Shown: positions 36,767 through 44,039 of the stretch, piece by piece
Layout: each line of letters opens with the position of its first letter
Position numbering within the stretch: the first letter of the stretch is position 1
Source of the DNA: an uncultured Muribaculaceae bacterium
GTDB lineage: Bacteria > Bacteroidota > Bacteroidia > Bacteroidales > Muribaculaceae
Direction of reading: 5' to 3'
Assembly (NCBI GenBank): GCA_910584055.1
Contig: CAJTZS010000007.1
Coordinates: 1-64,000, forward strand
DNA: 64,000 nt
Program-made: the position numbers and the translations under genes
Notes under the pieces: model-generated
Seen by the model: the letters and a program-made list of their open reading frames with translations, nothing else
Told to the model about the DNA's origin: nothing
The model's database searches: none

Positions 36767-37579
36767 ATGAAAAAAGTTTTACTTACACTCGCGGCATTGT
36801 CTGCAGTATCCATTGCCAACGCGCAACAGACCTACAACTATTTCGACCCCGCCGACTGCGATGCCGACGGCTGGCTCTGGTTCGACACCCAGGCCAAACT
36901 TGAAAAATATTGCGGTTTCACTGAAGAATTTAAAATTCAATTGCAATCTACATTTTATGACGATGGTAACGGCAACTATCCCGAACCCGAACTTGACGGT
37001 ACAATCAAAGGATTTGACGCTGACGGCAATGAAGGAGGGGAAGGGTCTAAAACAGGTGCCATAGTGCTTCCGAGAGCTTATCGGTTAGGAGAAACAAATG
37101 GTGGAGGCATAGCAATGATGTTGCCCGATCTGGCTGAGTTCAGTGTTTTTCTCTCATCGAATGCTTCTAAATTTATTCCGATGCTTCAAGGGGCAAAAAA
37201 TTGGGAGCAACGCCAAGACTGGGCTGTCTTTAAAGGTTATACGGTCTTTAACCCCGCGACTAAGTTGTGTCAGTTATATTGGAGGAATCTTCAGGATTTC
37301 CAAAATGCAAATCTTGAAGAATCACTAAAGTCAAGTTTGGGACAGAAAGTGACAGCTGCGGTTACAAATGGTACTAATACGCCAATGCTTCTGCAAGGAA
37401 TCAAGGTATTTACATATACCAATACCAATTCCGGTTCCGGCATCGGTGAAATCGGCGTTGACGATGCAAACGCTCCCGTTGAGTTCTTCAACATGCAGGG
37501 TGTGCGCGTGAGCGGTGACGAGCCGGGTCTCTACATCCGCCGTCAAGGCTCCAAGACCTCAAAGGTAATCGTGAAATAA
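36767..37579 (+). CDS. Small secreted protein with C-terminal sorting tag
   Basis: A 270-residue exported protein (signal peptide 1-19, cleavage near ANA). The mid region has no family I recognise; it looks beta-rich with an acidic stretch (EPELDGTIKGFDADGNEGG). The C-terminal 40 residues (GEIGVDDANAPVEFFNMQGV, then an IRRQGSKTSKVIVK end) match the tag of the LRR protein, pointing to type IX-like surface delivery. It follows SusD after the REP array and may be a substrate-binding accessory of that locus. Confidence 0.7.
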   Translation: MKKVLLTLAALSAVSIANAQQTYNYFDPADCDADGWLWFDTQAKLEKYCGFTEEFKIQLQSTFYDDGNGNYPEPELDGTIKGFDADGNEGGEGSKTGAIVLPRAYRLGETNGGGIAMMLPDLAEFSVFLSSNASKFIPMLQGAKNWEQRQDWAVFKGYTVFNPATKLCQLYWRNLQDFQNANLEESLKSSLGQKVTAAVTNGTNTPMLLQGIKVFTYTNTNSGSGIGEIGVDDANAPVEFFNMQGVRVSGDEPGLYIRRQGSKTSKVIVK

Positions 37580-37591
37580 AAGCGGTATATC

Positions 37592-38035
37592 GTGAGTGTG
37601 ACCCAATGCCTATATCACATTGTCATCAATACTTATCAGAGGAAAATGACAATTCGTGAGGATTCCAAAAAATTGCTTTATGCTTATATTTATGGAATCC
37701 TGAAGCATAAGAATTGTTTTGTTCACAGAATAAACGGTATTGGGAATCACGTGCATATATTGGTTGATTTGCATCCTAAATGTTGTTTGTCGGATATTGT
37801 CCAGTCAATAAAACAGAGTTCAAGTATCTGGCTTAAACAGAACCCCTCATTCCCTGAATGGGAGGGATGGGGAAAAGAATATTTCGGATTTAGCAAGTCG
37901 GAAAACGATATAGATGTCATAAAGCAATATATAATCAACCAGGAGGTCCATCATAAATCCCTTTCATTTGAATCTGAATTGAAGAAAATAATGGAAGAGG
38001 AGGGAAAAGAATGGAATGATTATCTTTTGACTTGA
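37592..38035 (+). CDS. REP-associated Y1 (HUH) transposase, IS200/RAYT-like
   Basis: A 147-residue single-strand DNA transposase. It has the HUH metal motif HVHILVD (His53, His55) and the catalytic tyrosine in KQYIINQEVHH (Tyr113), both standard for the Y1 family. The start appears to be GTG at 37592, giving the typical beginning (V/M)SVTQCLYHIVIN. Just downstream are two inverted copies of a hairpin element (38058-38101 and 38251-38291) that look like its cognate REP sequences. No accessory TnpB is present. It lies 12 bp after the tagged secreted protein gene. Confidence 0.88.
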   Translation: MSVTQCLYHIVINTYQRKMTIREDSKKLLYAYIYGILKHKNCFVHRINGIGNHVHILVDLHPKCCLSDIVQSIKQSSSIWLKQNPSFPEWEGWGKEYFGFSKSENDIDVIKQYIINQEVHHKSLSFESELKKIMEEEGKEWNDYLLT

Positions 38036-38057
38036 TTTAGTGCAGACTCTCCGTGCT

Positions 38058-38125
38058 AACCCCATCTACGTCGGCACTATGTGCCTCCTTAAGATGGGGT
38101 TAACCGAGTGAAGGCTCTTCGAGCC
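38058..38125 (+). repeat. REP-like hairpin, family B, left copy
   Basis: AACCCCATCT (38058-38067) pairs with AGATGGGGTT (38092-38101); a GGCTCTTCGAGCC hairpin follows at about 38113. The segment is repeated in inverted orientation at about 38226-38292 with few differences. Confidence 0.82.
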
Positions 38126-38225
38126 AATACATGCCGGCGACAAAATACCGTCGAATACATGGCAGCGACAGAATACATCGATGTAGCTACGGGTTCTCAC
38201 GCATACCGGGGATGTGTCGGGTGAA

Positions 38226-38292
38226 GACTCGAAGAGTCTCCACATGGTTAACCCCATCTTTAGGAGGAGCATAGCGACGACGTAGATGGGGA
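38226..38292 (-). repeat. REP-like hairpin, family B, right (inverted) copy
   Basis: ACCCCATCT (38251-38259) pairs with AGATGGGG (38284-38291), and GACTCGAAGAGTC lies beside it at 38226-38238. Its reverse complement aligns with the left copy across the stem, loop and the GACTCTTCGAG flank. The roughly 100 bp between the copies (38126-38225) holds no gene that I can see. Confidence 0.82.
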
Positions 38293-38357
38293 CTGCGTGC
38301 CATCACTCATACCAGCCAAGGTCGGAGACCTTGCACTTAATACAAAATACCTATATT

Positions 38358-39776
38358 ATGATCAGATTATTATTAGTATCTCTATTTCTCACGTCATTGT
38401 CGATGTTCGCCGAGCCGTACAGGCTGGCGAACATCGTATGCTTTGTGAAGTTTGCCGACGAGGCGGAGAAGGCGTGGGAGCATGATTTCGACTATTACCG
38501 GACGATGTTCAATGACGACACCCCCGGTGCTAACTCTGTGCGCAACTATTTCTCCGACATGAGCTTCGGACGCATGGAATGGGAATCTACCATACTGCCG
38601 TTCGAGTATGTTGACTCACATCCGGTCGGGTATTTCTGCCCTAAAAGCACTTCAAATCCGGATGGATACTCGGATCTTGACTTGATGCTGGACACGCGCA
38701 TCAAGACATTGGTCAAGGATATGTGCGTATTCCTGTCGGAAAAGCTTTCCACCTACGACTTTAATGGCGACGGTATCGTCAATGAGGAAGACAGGATTGT
38801 GGTTGATGCCAATGGTGACGGTGAGGTTGACAATATCGTAATGATCATCTGCGGAGATAGCGATATCAGTGCTTCGAGGATGCTGTGGCCGTCGAACAAC
38901 CGTGGGGCATCCGCGTATCTTGACGGAGTGAAGGTGGGCAACTATCTAAAGGTATTCGATGGTGCAAACGGCTACAAATCGATGGTGCCGCAGAAAATAA
39001 ACACCGGCGTGCTCTGTCATGAAATGTCGCATACGCTCAACGCTTTCGACCTCTATCCCCGTAAGAATTCAACTCTGAATCCTATCGGAGTGTGGGATCT
39101 TATGAGCGATAACGGCACAGTGCCGCAGGGACTCAGCGCATACATGCGCATGACATACGGAGCGGCATATGGCGAATGGCTTCCGGCTTCAGACGTGGAA
39201 ACGCTCACCGAAGCGGGAACATACACCATCCGGCCCATGTCCTCGGGAAGCTCCGAGAAAGTGGCGTATAAGATAGTGCCGAATAAGACCAAGGCAGAGT
39301 ATTTCATGCTTGAGTACCGTGACCGTGAAGATCAGTGGGATAAACAGCTCCCTTACGGAGGGCTGTTGGTTTATCGCGTTCATCCGGGCTATGAAGGAAA
39401 CGGCGGGGCTGACAACAAATACGAGCTGTATGTGTTCCGCCCCAACGGCTCTACGACAAGTGGCGGCACTATAAACCGCGCTCCACTGGGTCCGGAAACC
39501 AACCGCAAGAGTTTCGGGCATGCCGACGACAACGACTATCCGTTCTATGAAGACGGCACCCGCGCCTATTTCTGTATTCAGGATATAGAGAAAACCGATG
39601 AAGGATTGAGCTTCAGTTTCTACCCCAACATCACTGCCACCTCGGCAGTGACGGAGATTGGTGTAGACGATTCCGAGGACAAACAGGAAATCTACAACCT
39701 CCAGGGTATAAAGCTCGATCACATCCCAGGCTCCGGCATCTACATCGTCAACGGCAAAAAAATAATTGTTCCCTAA
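38358..39776 (+). CDS. Secreted M6-like (InhA-type) metalloprotease with sorting tag
   Basis: A 472-residue exported protease. I start it at ATG 38358 (MIRLLLVSLFL); the frame upstream is read-through of REP DNA. Signal peptide about 1-18. The zinc motif HEMSHTLNAFD (His221, Glu222, His225, Asp231) is the HExxHxxxxxD form seen in M6 peptidases. A calcium-loop-like segment DFNGDGIVNEED precedes it (about 137-148). The C-terminal tag ends IYNLQGIKLDHIPGSGIYIV. It follows the REP cluster and fits the protein-degrading theme of the neighbouring protease-SusCD operon. Confidence 0.87.
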   Translation: MIRLLLVSLFLTSLSMFAEPYRLANIVCFVKFADEAEKAWEHDFDYYRTMFNDDTPGANSVRNYFSDMSFGRMEWESTILPFEYVDSHPVGYFCPKSTSNPDGYSDLDLMLDTRIKTLVKDMCVFLSEKLSTYDFNGDGIVNEEDRIVVDANGDGEVDNIVMIICGDSDISASRMLWPSNNRGASAYLDGVKVGNYLKVFDGANGYKSMVPQKINTGVLCHEMSHTLNAFDLYPRKNSTLNPIGVWDLMSDNGTVPQGLSAYMRMTYGAAYGEWLPASDVETLTEAGTYTIRPMSSGSSEKVAYKIVPNKTKAEYFMLEYRDREDQWDKQLPYGGLLVYRVHPGYEGNGGADNKYELYVFRPNGSTTSGGTINRAPLGPETNRKSFGHADDNDYPFYEDGTRAYFCIQDIEKTDEGLSFSFYPNITATSAVTEIGVDDSEDKQEIYNLQGIKLDHIPGSGIYIVNGKKIIVP

Positions 39777-39800
39777 TTAGGATACTTATATATTTTCATC

Positions 39801-39837
39801 TATTTTTGCAGTGTGAATAGTCTCACACTGCAAAAAT
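39801..39837. promoter_or_regulatory. Perfect 15-bp palindrome overlapping a -7 box, probable MNT-HEPN operator
   Basis: The arms are 39802-39816 and 39823-39837 (core TTTTTGCAGTGTGA and TCACACTGCAAAAA), separated by ATAGTC. TATTTTTG (39801-39808) matches the TAnnTTTG -7 box, so the palindrome covers the likely start of transcription 16 bp before the MNT gene. T-run, stem, A-run is the wrong order for an intrinsic terminator. Confidence 0.6.
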
Positions 39838-39852
39838 TATATATATTCCTAC

Positions 39853-40191
39853 ATGTCTGAACAGGATAAATATAAAAGAATAATTGAAGCTCTTAAAGCA
39901 AAAGCAGCAGACATTTTGCCCAAAGGCTCCAGATTGGCTCTTTACGGTTCAAGGGCGCGCGGCGATGCTCGTCCGGATTCCGATTGGGATCTTCATATTC
40001 TTATACCCGGAGATGAAAGAATACCCTTATCTTTTTATGATAAATATGCATGGCCATTTGAACAAACCGGATTTGAATTTGGCGAGCAAATTAATTCCAG
40101 GTTGTATTCTTTTGCAGGTTGGTTAAAACGCAGTTTTCTACCATTCTATAAAAACGTTGAACGCGATGCGATTATAATTTTTCAAAATTAA
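39853..40191 (+). CDS. MNT-type minimal nucleotidyltransferase (putative antitoxin)
   Basis: A 112-residue protein with the nucleotidyltransferase core GSRARGDARPDSDWDLHIL (about residues 32-50): GS, then the D-x-D pair (DWD) that holds the metal. In MntA/HepT systems this subunit adds AMP to its HEPN partner and neutralises it. The HEPN gene follows 14 bp downstream. A palindrome over the probable promoter suggests autoregulation. A non-toxin housekeeping role for the pair remains possible. Confidence 0.87.
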   Translation: MSEQDKYKRIIEALKAKAADILPKGSRLALYGSRARGDARPDSDWDLHILIPGDERIPLSFYDKYAWPFEQTGFEFGEQINSRLYSFAGWLKRSFLPFYKNVERDAIIIFQN

Positions 40192-40205
40192 TAAGTTTCT
40201 AAAAA

Positions 40206-40613
40206 ATGACTCTATCTCCACTTGAAAGAAAAGCTATAGTAACATATCGTATTGAAAAATCGCGCTCCACATTAGAAGAGGTAAAAGCTGTCGCCAATCT
40301 TGGATATTGGAGTTTGGCGGCAAATAGGTTATATTATGCTGCATATTATGCATGCGTGGCATTGCTGATAAATCAGGGTATTGAGGCTTCTACCCATAAA
40401 GGTGCCATAAGAATGATTAATTTTCAATTTGTGAAAGACGGTCTTTTGACAAAGGAAGATTCCCAATTATTGGGACGTCTCTTTCAAATGCGTCAAACCG
40501 GTGATTATGATGATTTGTTTGATTGGACAGAACAAGATATCTCTCCCTTAATCCCCATGGTGAGTGATTTGATAAATAGAATTGACGTCCTGATAGATGT
40601 AAAGGCAACATAA
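40206..40613 (+). CDS. HEPN-domain protein (UPF0332-like), partner of MNT
   Basis: A 135-residue all-helical protein. LAANRLYYAAYYACVALLI and the helix after it match the HEPN fold. The usual RNase motif R-x4-6-H is not intact: the corresponding position reads RQTGDYDDLFDW, as in the UPF0332 branch. It could therefore be a scaffold or use another mechanism. The stop codon's last base is the first base of the 8-bp target duplication of the neighbouring transposon, so the insertion left this gene whole. Confidence 0.82.
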   Translation: MTLSPLERKAIVTYRIEKSRSTLEEVKAVANLGYWSLAANRLYYAAYYACVALLINQGIEASTHKGAIRMINFQFVKDGLLTKEDSQLLGRLFQMRQTGDYDDLFDWTEQDISPLIPMVSDLINRIDVLIDVKAT

Positions 40614-40620
40614 TAATTAA
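40613..40620 (+). repeat. Target-site duplication ATAATTAA, left copy
   Basis: ATAATTAA directly precedes the left inverted end at 40621 and is repeated exactly at 44105-44112, immediately outside the right inverted end. Confidence 0.93.
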
Positions 40621-40646
40621 CCCAACTATATACTTTAAGATACCAA
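40621..40646 (+). repeat. Transposon left terminal inverted repeat (26 bp)
   Basis: Begins CCCAACTATATAC and ends GATACCAA. All 26 bases match the reverse complement of 44079-44104. A partial echo of the inner part (TTTAAGATAC) occurs near 40965. Confidence 0.93.
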
Positions 40647-41065
40647 TATTCAATGAAGTGTATTATTGATTAAATAATGGTAAACAATAATGTGAGGAGG
40701 ACATAAATGACAGAACACCCTGCCAATGTGTCAGATTGGCAGGGTGCAAATCACTTATTTACCCTTCTTTTCTCCATTGCTTGTATTTGGAGTGGAGCGG
40801 TAATGCGGTGGAACTTGAGTTCCGTTCTTTGTTGTATATGGATGAACATATACCTTTTTCTTGCCACTGGATGTTTGTGCCATCTATCCTCCTTTCTGAT
40901 TATTTGTGGATATCATCTCAGATTTCCGTTATACCATTGTTTCAAGCAAATAACGTGCCAGTTTAAGATACGTTAATTTGCTTAACACGAGGTCATTTAG
41001 CAGATGACGCAAGAAACCCCGACATTCGCAAGAGTGTCGGGGTTTCATTCTGTTTCAGATAGGTA
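40647..41065. other. Left arm of the transposon without a convincing gene
   Basis: A perfect 12-bp hairpin CACCCTGCCAAT/ATTGGCAGGGTG (40716-40727, 40735-40746) lies here. An 89-codon plus-strand frame starts at 40707 just after a GAGGAGGA stretch, but it overlaps the hairpin and a second open frame, resembles nothing I know, and is Cys/Leu-rich in a way expected from non-coding DNA. It may be a remnant of another passenger gene. Confidence 0.4.
41013..41046 (-). terminator. Terminator of the lipoprotein-TM2 operon
   Basis: GAAACCCCGACA (41013-41024) pairs perfectly with TGTCGGGGTTTC (41035-41046). On the minus strand it lies 20 bp after the TM2 stop and ends in TTTC. The loop sequence is nearly the same as in the terminator at 44040. 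Confidence 0.75.
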
Positions 41066-41449
41066 TCAGAGTATTGTTTTCTTCTTCAGTTCAAACTCTT
41101 CTTGGGTGATTATGCCTTTTTCTTTGAGTTCGTAGAGTTTTACGATTTCATCGCTACTTGTAGCTGTTGCTGTCATAGGGCCACCCATATTGATAGCAAC
41201 TGTGTTTACATTGTTATTCGGCATAGCCGATACTGCGATTTCTTCAACCGCATTGTATTTGCGATTGAATTTCTCATCACTCATGCACAGAAAGCCAATG
41301 AAGTCTATTAAGGCAATGAACATTGGGATTAAAGTCCATGAGAATAGCAGATATGCGACCCCAAGACCTGTTTGTCCGAGATAGAATCGGTGTATGCCGA
41401 ATCCTCCTAAGAAGAAACACAGAAGGACAGCAGTTGACTTCTTTTTCAT
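41066..41449 (-). CDS. TM2-domain plus SHOCT-like membrane protein (transposon passenger)
   Basis: A 127-residue protein. The N-terminal TM2 domain has two hydrophobic segments around FFLGGFGIHRFYLGQTGLGV (about 12-31) and LIPMFIALIDFIGFLC. After a flexible linker the C-terminus is a SHOCT-like short helical hairpin (DEIVKLYELKEKGIITQEEF). Both are small domains of unknown molecular role, often found in stress or membrane-remodelling contexts. Its start overlaps the lipoprotein stop by 4 bp, so the two passengers are made together. Located inside the IS1595-type element. Confidence 0.87.
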   Translation of the reverse strand: MKKKSTAVLLCFFLGGFGIHRFYLGQTGLGVAYLLFSWTLIPMFIALIDFIGFLCMSDEKFNRKYNAVEEIAVSAMPNNNVNTVAINMGGPMTATATSSDEIVKLYELKEKGIITQEEFELKKKTIL

Positions 41450-42291
41450 TGCATCTCCATACTGAATTGTTGCAGAATACGGCTAACACGAGCCATCTGT
41501 GCGGGAGTTAGTTCAGTTTCACGGCCATGTAACTTTGATTGTAATTGCTGGAATTTTTGTAATGCTTTAGCATATTCGATATACGCACTTTGGTCACCGT
41601 TCTGGGCTTTCTTATAGAATTTTGCCATAGTCTTGAAATACTCCTCGTATTCATCAATCCACTTGTCAATTTCGGCATTATTGCTTTTGGATGTTTCGGT
41701 GGATTCATTAGCCATTTGATTTAACCGATGTTCTTCGGTGATAGCATCATAATCCTCACCTTCTTCGGTGTTTTCCTCGGTTGCACCTATCGATTTAGTA
41801 CTTTCGGGTTTCTCTCCAGCCTCAAAGCCATCATCGATAACCTCAAATGTTGTTGCCTCGTTGAATATTCGTAACCCTAAGTCTTCATCTTGGCCGAGAT
41901 AATCCCAAGTAAATGAGACTGACTTAGTGTCACCGATTTTACCTTTCGCAAGCAACTCCTTAACCTTATCGAATTCTTTACGTTCAGCAGAGAATCCATA
42001 CACGCCAGTATCAAAGATTTCACCATCTTCGCTAACGGCGTTGATACGAATTTTCGGGAAACTTGTTTCGTGGTAGACTTCAGTTGGCTGAGCTTTGAGT
42101 TTGAGCTTTATCGTGACTCGACCCTCTTTGCCATTGTTTGTAAACTTGTACGTTCCATCTACTACTTCGATGTAGTCTTTGATGAACCCCGACACCTCTA
42201 CATTAGAGGCGTTGACTTCCCGTTCTTCGGGAATCTTTGAACATGATACCACGAATAGCGACACCATGAACATAAGCAGCATTTTTCTCAT
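41446..42291 (-). CDS. Predicted lipoprotein of unknown function (transposon passenger)
   Basis: A 281-residue lipoprotein: MRKMLLMFMVSLFVVSC gives a lipobox with Cys17. Residues 25-150 look beta-rich (GRVTIKLKLKAQPTEVYHET, KSVSFTWDYLG), 155-205 are an acidic Ser/Glu linker, and 210-281 are helical and charged, possibly coiled coil (YEEYFKTMAKFYKKAQ). I choose ATG 42291; the frame is open to 42489, but that part is the leader region. No family recognised. Coupled to the TM2 gene. Confidence 0.78.
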   Translation of the reverse strand: MRKMLLMFMVSLFVVSCSKIPEEREVNASNVEVSGFIKDYIEVVDGTYKFTNNGKEGRVTIKLKLKAQPTEVYHETSFPKIRINAVSEDGEIFDTGVYGFSAERKEFDKVKELLAKGKIGDTKSVSFTWDYLGQDEDLGLRIFNEATTFEVIDDGFEAGEKPESTKSIGATEENTEEGEDYDAITEEHRLNQMANESTETSKSNNAEIDKWIDEYEEYFKTMAKFYKKAQNGDQSAYIEYAKALQKFQQLQSKLHGRETELTPAQMARVSRILQQFSMEMQ

Positions 42292-42370
42292 TGCATTGCT
42301 GTTTGGTCTTTCCACAGCCCCAACGGAAAGGTTTACTTGAAACAGAAGGCGTGAGACTGTTAGACTTATA

Positions 42371-42520
42371 TCAAGCGTAGGTTCTGGACTACCTCTATAT
42401 TGAATACAAGAATACAGCTCACGCCTTGGAAAGTATATAGGCGTAATGCTATACACGAACCAAGGGGAGCGTTTTCGCTTGTCTCTCAATATAGTATGAA
42501 TTGTCCAGATTCACGCTTGA
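42371..42520 (-). ncRNA. Predicted structured RNA, possible leader of the passenger operon
   Basis: Nested complementary segments: TCAAGCGT/ACGCTTGA (42371-42378, 42513-42520), TCTGGAC/GTCCAGA (42383-42389, 42503-42509), CTATATTGA/TCAATATAG (42395-42403, 42486-42494). Inside these are CCTTGG/CCAAGG (42424-42429, 42460-42465) stacked on an 8-bp stem (42433-42440, 42449-42456), and a small AGCG-TTTT-CGCT hairpin (42468-42479). The 8-bp stem is complete only for minus-strand RNA, where one pair is G-U. A 10-bp pairing 42346-42355/42418-42427 would compete with this fold. The RNA lies between a minus-strand -7 box (42576-42569) and the lipoprotein ATG. I do not recognise its class. Confidence 0.65.
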
Positions 42521-42568
42521 GAAAAGCACTAAACGCTTCCGATTAAACATATCGCCCCTAAGGACATG

Positions 42569-42576
42569 CAAATATA
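42569..42576 (-). promoter_or_regulatory. Candidate -7 box (TATATTTG) for the structured RNA/passenger operon
   Basis: Minus-strand TATATTTG matches TAnnTTTG and lies just beyond the transposase stop codon. Transcription would start near 42562, some 40 nt before the first paired segment at 42520. No clear -33 TTTG is seen. Confidence 0.45.
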
Positions 42577-42591
42577 CTAATTTTCTATGAA

Positions 42592-43524
42592 TTAGGTAGT
42601 ATTGGCGAGTAACAATTTGCGACTTACATGGAAATTATCGCCGGATAGGAAGTTTATGAATACCTGCAATGTGGATAAATGTCGATTATTATAACGGAAT
42701 GAGAATTCACTGCAATATCTGTCCAAATATTTTCGACCAACCGAATGATAGGTGCTTTTCAATCCCCGTTTCAGCTGACCCCAAAAGCCCTCAATGCCAT
42801 TGGTATGGAAACCTCGTTTATTCTTATAACTTCCTTTTTTATGCTCAACAACCTCGTGGCGATAATTTTTAGATAGACCTATGTAACTTACAAATCCATC
42901 AGTTACAACTGTTGAATGACGCTTAACGACCCAATTGATAACTGTGTGCAAGGTCTTTGTACTAACATCTGGAACTGTTAAGGCGAATACTCTGTCACGT
43001 GTCAACAGACCGAATACAGGAGTTTTCTGCTTACGACTACGACCTTGATTTTGCCAAATCTTACCCTTAGCCTTGCCGCCGATGTAAGTTTCATCCATTT
43101 GTACGACTCCACTAAACACATCGCCAAGTTTAGACGTATCTTCCATAAGATTGCACCGAATCTTATGTAACATCGACCATGCAGTCTTTTGCGTTACTCC
43201 GAGGTCTTTTGAAAGTTGAACACTGCTTATTCCTTTCGTATGCGTCAAGAACTGAATAATCGTATAAAACCAATCGTATAGCGGTATGTGCGTACCCTCA
43301 AACATCGTCCCGACAGTTACAGTGAATGTCTTGCGACAATGTCGACATTTATATTTGCCTTGAAATTCTCCGTTCCTTGTCAGTCGGTAATGCTTGGCGG
43401 ATTCAGTGTCACAATGCGGACATTTTGGTGTTCCATTCCACCGAATTTCCTCTAAGAATTCACGACATGATTTCTCGTCATGTAGCGTTCTTAGAATGTC
43501 CCTTACCGACTTAAATTTCTGCAT
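42592..43524 (-). CDS. IS1595-family transposase
   Basis: A 310-residue DDE transposase. An N-terminal zinc ribbon (CPHC at 35-38, CRHC at 60-63) is followed by a helix-turn-helix region (GISSVQLSKDLGVTQKTAWSMLHK, in two parts about 98-121). The catalytic core has Asp144 (VQMDETYIGGK), Asp209 (VTDGFVSY), and HTNGIEGFWGQLKRG (Asn242/Glu245, Lys252), as in the IS1595 family. It is intact and probably active. It lies inside matching 26-bp inverted ends and an 8-bp target duplication and reads in the same direction as the lipoprotein-TM2 passengers. Confidence 0.95.
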   Translation of the reverse strand: MQKFKSVRDILRTLHDEKSCREFLEEIRWNGTPKCPHCDTESAKHYRLTRNGEFQGKYKCRHCRKTFTVTVGTMFEGTHIPLYDWFYTIIQFLTHTKGISSVQLSKDLGVTQKTAWSMLHKIRCNLMEDTSKLGDVFSGVVQMDETYIGGKAKGKIWQNQGRSRKQKTPVFGLLTRDRVFALTVPDVSTKTLHTVINWVVKRHSTVVTDGFVSYIGLSKNYRHEVVEHKKGSYKNKRGFHTNGIEGFWGQLKRGLKSTYHSVGRKYLDRYCSEFSFRYNNRHLSTLQVFINFLSGDNFHVSRKLLLANTT

Positions 43525-43669
43525 AGCCCTTTGATTTGGGCGAGTAATACGTTTTCGCTTATCTCATTTTAGTCCATATTTTGTATTATTAAATATAATC
43601 AATTTTATACAATCTTGAAAATCAAGAGTATACAAAGATAATTCTTGAAATAAGCGTAATAATTAAAAG
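43525..43669. promoter_or_regulatory. Divergent control region between transposase and 119-residue gene
   Basis: Contains the 16-nt motif CGTTTTCGCTTATCTC (43550-43565), matching 42470-42485 in the structured RNA at 15 of 16 positions, a hairpin GCCC/GGGC just before the transposase start, and a palindrome TCTTGA-AAA-TCAAGA (43613-43627) that could be an operator. Confidence 0.4.
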
Positions 43670-44029
43670 ATGTTAAATATTGTTGATATAGATAACAGGC
43701 GGAAAAACAAACGAATACGCAAGCGTCTTGGCAGTGATAGTCAATTCGTTCACGACCCGTTGGACCCCGATAGCCATTATACTTGGAAATTCATTGTCAA
43801 TTTTCCAGACAAACTCTATAAAGAGATTGCTAAAACGAAAACTGATGAAGAAATAGCAGAATTAACGTTATCCGACCAATTGAACTACATGAACCTCCAT
43901 TTGTCGAAAGAACGATTTCTGCACATCACAGAACTTGTAGAAGCAGACCCGCGATATCCAAACATAGAATATATGTTGATAAATCCGAGAGTTGGCCCCG
44001 TGTATCATGGAGATTATTTAGAACGATAA
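43670..44029 (+). CDS. Unknown 119-residue protein (transposon passenger)
   Basis: A soluble, charged protein with a basic N-terminus (DNRRKNKRIRKRLG) followed by mixed helix and strand segments (SHYTWKFIVNFPDKLYKEIA, LSDQLNYMNLHLSKERFLHI). I recognise no domain. It reads away from the transposase and is followed directly by a terminator, so it seems a self-contained passenger gene. A role in DNA binding or in regulating transposition is possible but unproven. Confidence 0.6.
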   Translation: MLNIVDIDNRRKNKRIRKRLGSDSQFVHDPLDPDSHYTWKFIVNFPDKLYKEIAKTKTDEEIAELTLSDQLNYMNLHLSKERFLHITELVEADPRYPNIEYMLINPRVGPVYHGDYLER

Positions 44030-44039
44030 GACACAAAGA

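Noticed and set aside
39803..39836. Palindrome before the MNT gene as terminator of the M6-like protease
   Set aside because: The T run precedes and the A run follows the stem on both strands, so it cannot act as a normal intrinsic terminator.
40707..40976. Plus-strand 89-codon frame inside the transposon
   Set aside because: It overlaps a perfect hairpin and a second open frame, has no recognisable family and odd composition; kept only as part of the non-coding left arm.
42371..42520. Assigning the structured RNA to 6S RNA or a known riboswitch
   Set aside because: The fold has a bubble-like inner region, but I cannot match any family consensus from memory, so the class is left open.
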